This document shows positions 1 to 5,641 of a DNA stretch of 8,535 nt, in pieces. The notes under the pieces were generated by a model that saw only the letters and a program-made list of their open reading frames with translations, made no database searches and was not told the DNA's origin. Each line of letters opens with the position of its first letter. The stretch's first letter is position 1. The translations under genes were made by a program, and so were the position numbers. The stretch is from JAFLUQ01 sp964442035 (GTDB taxonomy: Bacteria > Bacillota > Clostridia > UMGS1883): contig CAYTWZ010000078.1 in the NCBI GenBank assembly GCA_964442035.1, positions 1 through 8,535 of the forward strand. Reading direction: 5' to 3'.

Positions 1-17
1 GAAAGGAGAAATCAGCC

Positions 18-83
18 ATGGCAAAACGTGCGGATATTATCAATGATATATGTATGATCTGTCGCAAGCTCCGTCTCGGGTGA
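18..83 (+). CDS. Putative Cys/Met-containing leader peptide (21 aa)
   Basis: This short open reading frame starts with ATG after a strong AGGAG site at 4-8, spaced nine bases from the start. It encodes 21 residues and stops with TGA at 81-83. Codons 12-15 read Cys-Met-Ile-Cys (bases 51-62), and the peptide ends in a basic stretch (Arg-Lys-Leu-Arg-Leu-Gly). The stop codon falls in the loop of a hairpin beginning at base 64. The next gene encodes a predicted cysteine/methionine receptor, so a leader peptide that senses charged Cys-tRNA or Met-tRNA is a natural reading. A ribosome waiting at codon 15 would cover the 5' arm of that hairpin. I do not recognise the peptide as a named family. Translation is supported by the ribosome binding site and the placement; regulation is inference. 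Confidence 0.55.
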   Translation: MAKRADIINDICMICRKLRLG

Positions 84-105
84 GCTTTACGGAGCGTTGC
101 CCCGA
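64..105 (+). promoter_or_regulatory. Leader RNA hairpin with alternative pairing (possible attenuator)
   Basis: Bases 64-74 (GCAAGCTCCGT) pair with 89-100 (ACGGAGC-g-TTGC), giving 11 base pairs with one bulged G at 96 and a 14-base loop. The loop contains TCGGG (76-80), which can instead pair with CCCGA (101-105). The two pairings are either alternatives or, if the lower four pairs open, a pseudoknot. A third option pairs AAGCTC (66-71) with GAGCTT (82-87). The 5' arm begins two bases after the second Cys codon of the leader ORF. No clear U-tract follows (the downstream bases are TTTAATGATTTAATTT), so a classical intrinsic terminator is not evident. Control could act through translation, processing or a weak terminator. 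It does not match the T-box or SAM-I consensus features I looked for. Confidence 0.5.
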
Positions 106-214
106 TTTAATGATTTAATTTCGGACGCGAGGCCACGCTCGGTTCTAAGACCAATTCTGTTGTTTGAGCCGACATGAAAAATTTTTTATCAATCAATTTT
201 TGGAGGAATCAGTC
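106..214 (+). promoter_or_regulatory. Structured 5' untranslated leader upstream of the double-receptor gene
   Basis: This 109-base stretch separates the leader-hairpin region from the first large gene. It contains a possible hairpin, TCGGTTC (139-145) with GAGCCGA (166-172), seven pairs including one G-U, and a competing CGAG/CTCG pairing (128-131 with 138-141). It ends in the ribosome binding site GGAGG (202-206), eight bases before the ATG at 215. No promoter boxes stand out. The promoter of the operon probably lies before base 1, because the window opens inside the ribosome binding site of the leader ORF. Confidence 0.35.
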
Positions 215-1834
215 ATGAAAAAATCAATTTTTAAGCGCATAGGCGCGGCGGTACTTAGTTTGGGACTTATAGGCGCGTTACTGTCCGGTTGCGGAGATAA
301 GAAAGACACCGGGAATACAAACGTATTCAGAACAGTAGATGAAATAAAAGAAAGCGGCAGTATCAACATCGGGGTTTTTTCCGACAAAAGTCCCTTCGGC
401 TATGTTGATGAGAACGGTGAATATCAAGGCTATGATGTATATTTCGCAAATCGAATCGCCAAGGATCTGGGCGTTGATATAAATTACGTCTCCACAGAAG
501 CGGCGAACCGAATCGAATATTTGCAGACCGGCAAGGTAGATATTATACTGGCAAACTTTACAGTTACGGAAGAACGCGCGGAAGAAGTGGATTTTGCTTT
601 ACCGTATATGAATGTAGCTTTGGGCGTTGTTTCCCACGATGATAATGTCATCAAAAGTCTGGATCAGATAGGCGACAATGATGAAGTTATTGTTATCTCG
701 GGCACAACGGCGGAAACATATCTTGAGAAGAACAATCCGGAGATAAAGCTGCAAAAATACGATGCTTACGCGGAAGCTAAGACAGCGTTTGAAAACAATA
801 ACGCCGTAGCCTGGGCAAACGATAATACCGAGGTTATAGCGTTTGCAATCGAAAACGAGGGCTATGTTGTGGGCATTCCGTCACTGGGAAGTCAGGATAC
901 GATCGCACCGGCTGTAACAAAGGGAAATACAAGCCTGTTAAATTGGCTTAATGAGGAAATTAAAGCGCTTGGTGAAGAAAATTTCTTCCACAAGGACTAT
1001 GAGGCCACTCTTATTGATACATATGGGGCGGATTATGAGGAAACTCTTGTAGTTGAAGGAGGCGGCACAGCTGCCGCGGCTGTATCCGCAATCGAACCCA
1101 AGGGAACCATCACTGTGGCTGCTTCGCCGACTCCCCATGCCGAAATTCTTGAGGAGGCCAAAAAGCTTCTTGAAGACAAGGGGTGGACATTGGAGATAAC
1201 GGAATTTGAGGACTATGTACAGCCCAATCTTGTTGTGGACAGCGGCGAAATAGACGCAAACTACTTCCAGCATGTTCCGTATCTTGACAATTTTAATGAG
1301 GAAAACGGAACCTCACTGGTGCCGGTCGCCGGTATTCATTACGAGCCGTTTGGCATTTATCCCGGAACAAAGTCAGACCTTTCAGAGCTGTCTGACTCGG
1401 ATGTGATCGCTGTTCCCAATGATACCACAAATGAAGCCAGAGCGTTGCTGCTTCTTCAGGATAACGGAATTATTACCCTGAAGGAGGGCGCGGGTCTTAC
1501 TGCAACAAAGAAAGACATAACGGAAAATCCGTATAACATCAAAATTCAGGAGCTTGAGGCTGCTCAGGTATCCAGAGTTAAGGATGAGGTCGCGTTTGTT
1601 GTCTTGAACGGCAACTATGCTTTGGAAGCGGGATTTTCTGTCGCCCATGACGCGGTGGCCTATGAAACCAGTGATTCTGAAGCGGCCAAAACCTATGTGA
1701 ACGTTCTTGTAGTGAAGAAGGGAAATGAGAACAACGAGGGAGTACAGGCGCTTAAAGAAGTCTTGAAATCGGATGAGATCAAGCAGTATATTATAGACAC
1801 CTATGATGGAGCGGTTGTTCCGTATGACGACTGA
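215..1834 (+). CDS. Lipoprotein fusing a CjaA-like amino-acid receptor to a MetQ/NlpA receptor
   Basis: The protein has 539 residues. The start at 215 is chosen for GGAGG at 202-206 and because it gives a textbook lipoprotein signal: basic MKKSIFKR, a hydrophobic core and the lipobox L-S-G-C with Cys26 as lipid anchor. An in-frame TTG at 164 would add 17 residues before the signal and has no matching site. Residues about 45-280 form an SBP family 3 domain: E-A-A-N-R near 96-99, K-V-D-I-I-L-A-N-F-T-V-T near 107-118, and an E-E-R motif with Arg121 followed by V-D-F-A-L-P-Y. This resembles, from memory, CjaA-type cysteine-binding proteins, whose C-terminus (V-V-E-G-G) matches residues 279-283. 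A Gly/Ala-rich linker (282-295) leads to a full NlpA/MetQ domain (about 297-538) with A-N-Y-F-Q-H near 348-353, P-N-D-T-T-N-E-A-R near 401-409 and N-G-N-Y-A-L-E-A-G near 465-473. Both domains look complete. The protein probably presents cysteine/cystine and methionine to the two importers encoded downstream; substrates are inferred. Confidence 0.9.
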   Translation: MKKSIFKRIGAAVLSLGLIGALLSGCGDKKDTGNTNVFRTVDEIKESGSINIGVFSDKSPFGYVDENGEYQGYDVYFANRIAKDLGVDINYVSTEAANRIEYLQTGKVDIILANFTVTEERAEEVDFALPYMNVALGVVSHDDNVIKSLDQIGDNDEVIVISGTTAETYLEKNNPEIKLQKYDAYAEAKTAFENNNAVAWANDNTEVIAFAIENEGYVVGIPSLGSQDTIAPAVTKGNTSLLNWLNEEIKALGEENFFHKDYEATLIDTYGADYEETLVVEGGGTAAAAVSAIEPKGTITVAASPTPHAEILEEAKKLLEDKGWTLEITEFEDYVQPNLVVDSGEIDANYFQHVPYLDNFNEENGTSLVPVAGIHYEPFGIYPGTKSDLSELSDSDVIAVPNDTTNEARALLLLQDNGIITLKEGAGLTATKKDITENPYNIKIQELEAAQVSRVKDEVAFVVLNGNYALEAGFSVAHDAVAYETSDSEAAKTYVNVLVVKKGNENNEGVQALKEVLKSDEIKQYIIDTYDGAVVPYDD

Positions 1835-1846
1835 TGCTAAAGGCAG

Positions 1847-1872
1847 ACAGCTCGGAATTTTTTCCGGGCTGT
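1847..1872 (+). terminator. Intercistronic stem-loop after the receptor gene
   Basis: Bases 1847-1856 pair with 1863-1872 to give a ten-pair stem with one G-U pair and a six-base ATTTTT loop. It lies 13 bases after the receptor stop codon and before the metN ribosome binding site (GAGGGGG, 1889-1895). Only three T residues follow, so it is more likely a partial terminator or 3'-end stabiliser than a full stop. Such hairpins after binding-protein genes commonly raise receptor level relative to the membrane parts; that role is inferred here. Confidence 0.5.
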
Positions 1873-1903
1873 TTGGCATATCGGAAAAGAGGGGGAATAC
1901 GTA

Positions 1904-2677
1904 ATGGCCGAACCATTTATTGAAATAAAAAATCTGACAAAAACATTCGTCACAAAGACAGGATGTGTGGAAGCAATTCGGGATCTGTCCCTTGAGATCT
2001 CGGAGCATGAAATATTCGGGGTCATAGGATTATCGGGCGCCGGTAAAAGCACCCTTGTGCGCTGCTTAAATTTATTGGAGCGGCCTACATCGGGCGATAT
2101 TCTGATCGGGGGCAAAAGCATTCTAAAATTAAACAAAGAGGAATTAAGGCTTCGCAGACAAAAAATAGGAATGATTTTCCAGAATTTTAATTTGTTGGAG
2201 CAGCGTACGGCATTGGATAACGTATGCTTTCCGTTGGAAATACAAGGCGTACCTTTAAAGGAAAGAAAGCATATGGCAAGAGAGCTGCTGGAGCAGGTCG
2301 GATTGGAGGATAAGGCAAAAGCCTATCCGTCGCAGCTTTCGGGCGGACAAAAACAAAGAGTCGCGATCGCGAGAGTGCTGGCAAATCAGCCTGATGTGCT
2401 TTTGTGCGATGAAGCGACAAGCGCGTTAGATCCCGAAACCACACAGACGATTTTAAATCTGCTCAAATCAATTCATGAGAAAACCCGTATAACCATGGTA
2501 ATTATCACTCATGAAATGAAGGTTATACAGGAGATATGCAGCCGTGTGGCAGTGCTGGATAAGGGCGTTTTGTGCGAGATGGGAAGCGTGTCCGAGGTTT
2601 TTTCTCATCCAAAGACGCGGATGACAAAACGCCTGCTTCTTATGAAACACAGCGAGGAGGAAGAATTTGATGATTGA
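1904..2677 (+). CDS. metN: MetN-type methionine ABC importer ATPase lacking the C-terminal NIL domain
   Basis: This 257-residue nucleotide-binding subunit powers uptake through the MetI-type permease encoded next. Seen in the sequence: Walker A G-L-S-G-A-G-K-S-T (42-50), Q-loop Gln93, signature L-S-G-G-Q (145-149), Walker B V-L-L-C-D-E (165-170), D-loop S-A-L-D and switch His203. Phrases such as R-C-L-N-L-L-E-R-P-T, M-I-F-Q-N-F-N-L-L and S-E-V-F-S-H-P-K-T are typical of MetN. E. coli MetN is about 343 residues because a C-terminal NIL (ACT-like) domain binds methionine and shuts the transporter off. This protein ends about 20 residues after S-E-V-F-S-H-P-K-T, in an acidic tail, and so lacks that domain. 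The start at 1904 follows GAGGGGG at 1889-1895. The last 8 bases overlap the metI start, which suggests translational coupling. Confidence 0.9.
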   Translation: MAEPFIEIKNLTKTFVTKTGCVEAIRDLSLEISEHEIFGVIGLSGAGKSTLVRCLNLLERPTSGDILIGGKSILKLNKEELRLRRQKIGMIFQNFNLLEQRTALDNVCFPLEIQGVPLKERKHMARELLEQVGLEDKAKAYPSQLSGGQKQRVAIARVLANQPDVLLCDEATSALDPETTQTILNLLKSIHEKTRITMVIITHEMKVIQEICSRVAVLDKGVLCEMGSVSEVFSHPKTRMTKRLLLMKHSEEEEFDD

Positions 2678-3335
2678 TGAGACAATGTGGGTCATGCTGC
2701 TGGAGGGTATCCGCGATACACTCTATATGACATTGCTGTCTACCTTTTTTGGCTATTTGATCGGACTGCCTCTCGGCGTCATATTGACGGTTTCGGATAA
2801 AAACGGTATTGCGCCGAATAAAATCGTATACCGTATTCTGGATGTTGTGATCAATATTACAAGGAGTATCCCGTTCTTGATCCTTTTGATATTGGTCATA
2901 CCTCTCACAAGGCTTATTGTGGGTAAAAGCTATGGAGCGACAGCGACAATTGTTCCGCTTACTCTCGCGGCTGCGCCGCTGATCGGCAGAATGGTGGAGT
3001 CATCTCTCAAAGAAGTGGACCGCGGGGTCATTGAGGCCGCGGTGAGCATGGGGGCAAAAACGCGAACGATCATTATAAGGGTGCTTTTGGGAGAAGCAAG
3101 GACATCTTTGTTTGTCGGAGCAACAATTGTTATGGGTACTATTTTGGGATATTCGGCCATGGCAGGCGTTGTTGGCGGCGGCGGTCTTGGAGATATTGCC
3201 ATAAGGTATGGGTATTATCGCTATGAAACAGGCGTCATGATTGTTACAATTATATTTATTGTCGCGATCGTGCAGCTGCTGCAGGGAATTGGTATGCTTG
3301 TTGCGAGAAAAACAGATCATAGACAGCAAAGCTGA
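2670..3335 (+). CDS. metI: MetI-type methionine ABC importer permease
   Basis: This is a 221-residue integral membrane protein with about five hydrophobic segments, close to the length of E. coli MetI (217). The cytoplasmic coupling motif E-A-A-V-S-M-G-A-K lies at 122-130, followed by the helix that docks on the ATPase. The N-terminal E-G-I-R-D-T-L-Y-M-T, the segment I-T-R-S-I-P-F-L-I-L-L (63-73) and the glycine-rich G-V-V-G-G-G-G-L-G-D (167-175) are characteristic of MetI. The ATG at 2670 is preferred over an in-frame TTG at 2667 because GGAGG (2656-2660) sits nine bases upstream. The gene overlaps the end of metN. It would pair with the preceding ATPase and take substrate from the MetQ half of the fused receptor. 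Confidence 0.92.
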   Translation: MIDETMWVMLLEGIRDTLYMTLLSTFFGYLIGLPLGVILTVSDKNGIAPNKIVYRILDVVINITRSIPFLILLILVIPLTRLIVGKSYGATATIVPLTLAAAPLIGRMVESSLKEVDRGVIEAAVSMGAKTRTIIIRVLLGEARTSLFVGATIVMGTILGYSAMAGVVGGGGLGDIAIRYGYYRYETGVMIVTIIFIVAIVQLLQGIGMLVARKTDHRQQS

Positions 3336-3349
3336 GGCGGGAGAAAGAT

Positions 3350-4009
3350 ATGGATATTGAGATCATAAAATCATATTTGCCTTTGTACAGGGATGCACTG
3401 CTTCTCACATTGAGAATTGGATGGCAGGGCGTTCTTTTTGCGTTTGTGATCGGCCTTGTATGCGTGATCACAGTCCGTTTCCATATCCCTGTTTTGCAAA
3501 GAATTGTGAAAATATACGTGGAACTGTTTCGCAATACGCCTCTTCTGGTGCAGCTGTTCTTTATTTATTTCGCGCTTCCGAAAATCGGGATCCGTATTTC
3601 CTCGGAGCTGTGCGGAAGTATCGGGCTTGGTCTTTTGGGCGGAGCATATATGATGGAGACATTTCGCAGCGGGCTTGACAATGTCGCGAAGATCCAAGAG
3701 GAAAGCGCCGCGAGTCTTGGGATGAGCCGCTTCCAGGTGCTTTGGCATGTTGTTCTGCCGCAGGCGGTGGCCTCCAGTGTGCCGGGATTGCTTGCGAATG
3801 TAATTTTTCTTTTAAAGGAAACAAGCGTTTTCTCAACGATCAGTCTTATGGATCTCATGTTCACGGCAAAGGATCTGATCGGCATGTACGCGAAAACCAT
3901 AGAGTGTCTCGCGCTTTTGGTGGTATTCTATTTGATAATGCTTCTTCCGGTATCTTTACTCGGAAGATTTATAGAGAGGAGGCTGCGTCGTGCAGAGTTT
4001 GGGACTTGA
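3350..4009 (+). CDS. Polar amino acid ABC importer permease (HisM/GlnP/TcyL type), first subunit
   Basis: The protein has 219 residues and several hydrophobic segments. It carries hallmarks of the His/Glu/Gln/cystine permease family: E-L-F-R-N-T-P-L-L-V-Q-L-F-F-I-Y-F (58-74), Y-M-M-E-T-F-R-S-G-L (100-109) and the coupling loop E-E-S-A-A-S-L-G-M-S (117-126) followed by L-P-Q-A. It starts 14 bases after metI, behind a modest GGGAG site (3339-3343). It ends 20 bases inside the next permease gene, and the two probably form a heterodimer. The CjaA-like half of the fused receptor is the likely source of its substrate, plausibly cysteine or cystine, but the permease sequence alone does not fix specificity. 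Confidence 0.9.
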   Translation: MDIEIIKSYLPLYRDALLLTLRIGWQGVLFAFVIGLVCVITVRFHIPVLQRIVKIYVELFRNTPLLVQLFFIYFALPKIGIRISSELCGSIGLGLLGGAYMMETFRSGLDNVAKIQEESAASLGMSRFQVLWHVVLPQAVASSVPGLLANVIFLLKETSVFSTISLMDLMFTAKDLIGMYAKTIECLALLVVFYLIMLLPVSLLGRFIERRLRRAEFGT

Positions 4010-4670
4010 TGTTTTATTCAAGGGTACAAATTTCCTGCGCCTTTTAGGCGGATTATGGGTCGCGGTCAGGATCAGCTTGATTTCTGTTTTAATAAGCATA
4101 GTACTGGGCATCATAATGGGGGTGCTTATGACAGGAAAGAACAAGGTGATTCATGCTGTCTTTCAGCTTTATCTGGAAATTGTTCGTATCATGCCCCAGA
4201 TGGTTTTACTTTTCATCGTATATTTCGGCACAACAAGACTGTTCGGATGGAATATGTCCGCCGAATATGCCGCGATCATAGTGTTCAGCTTCTGGGGAAC
4301 GGCTGAAATGGGAGATCTTGTTCGCGGCGCTTTAATAAGTATACCCGCGATTCAATATGAGAGCGCGCGGGCGTTAGGTCTGAAGGAGAGTTCCGTATTC
4401 TTATATGTAATACTTCCGCAGACGATACATCGGATGATTCCTCTTTCCATCAATTTGATCACGAGAATGATTAAAACTACAAGTCTGGTTATGATGATCG
4501 GAATGGTAGAGGTGCTTAAGGTTGCGCAGCAGATTATTGAGGCAAACAGAAGAACGTCGCCAAATGCCGCGTTTGGAGTGTTTGCCGTCGTTTTCCTCCT
4601 TTATTTTATCATCTGCTGGCCAATAAGCAAAATGTCAAAATATCTTGAGAAGAGGTGGGCTGATCAGTGA
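3990..4670 (+). CDS. Polar amino acid ABC importer permease, second subunit
   Basis: This 226-residue membrane protein is of the same family as the preceding gene but clearly diverged from it. It shows E-I-V-R-I-M-P-Q-M-V-L-L-F-I-V-Y-F (63-79), F-W-G-T-A-E-M-G-D-L-V-R-G (101-113) and the coupling loop Y-E-S-A-R-A-L-G-L (123-131) followed by I-L-P-Q (141-144). It uses a GTG start at 3990 supported by AGGAGG (3977-3982), so its first 20 bases overlap the end of the previous gene in another frame. Met70 in R-I-M-P-Q stands where the partner has Thr63 in R-N-T-P-L, the usual form in this family. This supports an asymmetric heterodimeric channel. Substrate is inferred from context only. Confidence 0.9.
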   Translation: MQSLGLDVLFKGTNFLRLLGGLWVAVRISLISVLISIVLGIIMGVLMTGKNKVIHAVFQLYLEIVRIMPQMVLLFIVYFGTTRLFGWNMSAEYAAIIVFSFWGTAEMGDLVRGALISIPAIQYESARALGLKESSVFLYVILPQTIHRMIPLSINLITRMIKTTSLVMMIGMVEVLKVAQQIIEANRRTSPNAAFGVFAVVFLLYFIICWPISKMSKYLEKRWADQ

Positions 4671-5422
4671 GCGATACATTGCTGAAAATCGAACATATAT
4701 ATAAATCCTATGGCACCAATGAGGTAATACGCGATCTCAGTCTGACTGTGCGAAAGGGTGAGGTTATTGTTATCATAGGGCCGTCAGGCTGTGGAAAGAG
4801 TACGCTCCTGCGCTGCATTAACGCGCTTGAGGATATTCAGAAGGGGCAGATTTTCCTGGATGATATTCCTGTTGAGCAGAAGGGAAAAAACATTTCGCTC
4901 ATACGCCAGAAAATCGGCATGGTATTTCAGAGCTATGATCTGTTTCCGCATAAAAATGTTTTGGACAATATAACGCTGGCGCCGATCAAGGTGCAAAAGC
5001 GACCCAAAAAAGAAGCGGAGGATGAGGCTCTCGCGCTTCTTGACAGAGTTGGATTGAAGGATCGAAGAAATGACTTCCCCCGGCAGCTGTCCGGCGGACA
5101 AAAGCAGAGGGTCGCTATCGTCCGCGCGCTTTGTATGCACCCGGAGATACTCCTTCTTGATGAAATAACCGCTGCGCTGGATCCGGAGATGGTTCGGGAG
5201 GTCCTTGACGTTGTGCTGGGTCTTGCGCGTTCGGGAATCACAATGCTGATCGTTACCCATGAGATGTCTTTCGCGAAGGCTATCGCGGACAGGGTGATTT
5301 TTCTTGAGAATGGGCAGATCGTTGAAGAAAGCAATTGTCCGCGGGAGTTCTTCAAAGAACCTAAGACGGACAGGGCAAAGCAGTTTTTAAATACATTTGA
5401 TTACGAAAAGCACGGGATATGA
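4667..5422 (+). CDS. Polar amino acid ABC importer ATPase (GlnQ/TcyN type)
   Basis: This 251-residue ATPase has Walker A G-P-S-G-C-G-K-S-T (38-46), Q-loop Gln88, signature L-S-G-G-Q (141-145), Walker B I-L-L-L-D-E (161-166), A-A-L-D-P-E (169-174) and switch His198. Its length matches the family and all catalytic positions are present. Residue 167 is Ile (D-E-I-T-A-A-L-D) where Pro is most common, a small family variation. The GTG start overlaps the previous stop in the four bases GTGA, with AGAGGTGG (4651-4658) upstream. It is the last gene of the operon and should drive the two-permease complex, not MetI. The operon thus carries one ATPase of the right subfamily for each channel. Confidence 0.9.
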   Translation: MSDTLLKIEHIYKSYGTNEVIRDLSLTVRKGEVIVIIGPSGCGKSTLLRCINALEDIQKGQIFLDDIPVEQKGKNISLIRQKIGMVFQSYDLFPHKNVLDNITLAPIKVQKRPKKEAEDEALALLDRVGLKDRRNDFPRQLSGGQKQRVAIVRALCMHPEILLLDEITAALDPEMVREVLDVVLGLARSGITMLIVTHEMSFAKAIADRVIFLENGQIVEESNCPREFFKEPKTDRAKQFLNTFDYEKHGI

Positions 5423-5444
5423 CGGATTGAATTTAAAATCAAAT

Positions 5445-5513
5445 TGATCAAAGCGTGATGTCATAAAAAAGATGTACAAAAATTCGATCTCTACATATGG
5501 CCGCGTTTGATCA
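5445..5513. repeat. Interrupted inverted repeat in the intergenic region
   Basis: TGATCAAA at 5445-5452 is the exact reverse complement of TTTGATCA at 5506-5513. Allowing one bulged base (G5505), GCG/CGC extends the pairing to eleven. The 53 bases between are AT-rich and unremarkable. It is not followed by a T-tract in the usual position, so it is a poor terminator. It could be two operator half-sites, each containing TGATCA, upstream of the promoter array. Confidence 0.3.
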
Positions 5514-5527
5514 GAAAATTAAAGTTC

Positions 5528-5581
5528 TTGACATTTTTGACAATTTTGACATTTTTTTTGACATTTTTATTGACATTTTTA
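5528..5581 (+). repeat. Tandem array of five TTGACA-headed units
   Basis: Five exact TTGACA hexamers start at 5528, 5537, 5546, 5558 and 5570, with no unexplained bases between units. The first two units are 9 bases long and the last three are 12. Units four and five are identical (TTGACATTTTTA), unit three differs only in its last base and unit two has ATT in place of TTT. The spacing of 9-12 bases keeps copies roughly on one helical face. The last unit supplies the -35 box of the promoter at 5570-5598. The array may be a replication-slippage product, a set of regulator sites, or both. Confidence 0.85.
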
Positions 5582-5598
5582 ACAGCAGGTGATATAAT
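5570..5598 (+). promoter_or_regulatory. Consensus-perfect housekeeping promoter with extended -10
   Basis: The -35 box TTGACA (5570-5575) is followed by exactly 17 bases and the -10 box TATAAT (5593-5598). TG at 5590-5591, one base before the -10 box, completes an extended -10 motif. Transcription would start near 5605, giving a leader of about 37 bases before the lipoprotein gene at 5642. Every consensus element of a vegetative sigma promoter is present without mismatch, so a strong basal rate is expected unless a repressor acts on the upstream array. Confidence 0.88.
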
Positions 5599-5641
5599 AA
5601 AATTCGGACAAGGATATTAAAAAAGAAAGAAGGAAAAAACT

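Noticed and set aside
164..214. In-frame TTG start giving 17 extra residues before the double-receptor lipoprotein.
   Set aside because: It would bury the signal peptide, has no ribosome binding site, and the ATG at 215 has an ideal GGAGG eight bases upstream.
1..214. Leader considered as a known T-box or SAM-I riboswitch.
   Set aside because: No T-box specifier/antiterminator core and no SAM-I conserved core bases could be found; a leader-peptide explanation fits the visible features better.
1382..2008. Minus-strand open reading frame (208 codons) across the receptor/metN junction.
   Set aside because: It spans two well-supported genes on the other strand and has no family resemblance.
3742..4047. 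Plus-strand frame of 101 codons overlapping two permease genes.
   Set aside because: It lies out of frame within well-supported permease sequence and shows no start signal or domain.
5528..5581. TTGACA array considered as a CRISPR-like or origin iteron array.
   Set aside because: Units are only 9-12 bases with no spacers, and no replication or cas gene is nearby; the promoter context explains the last unit.
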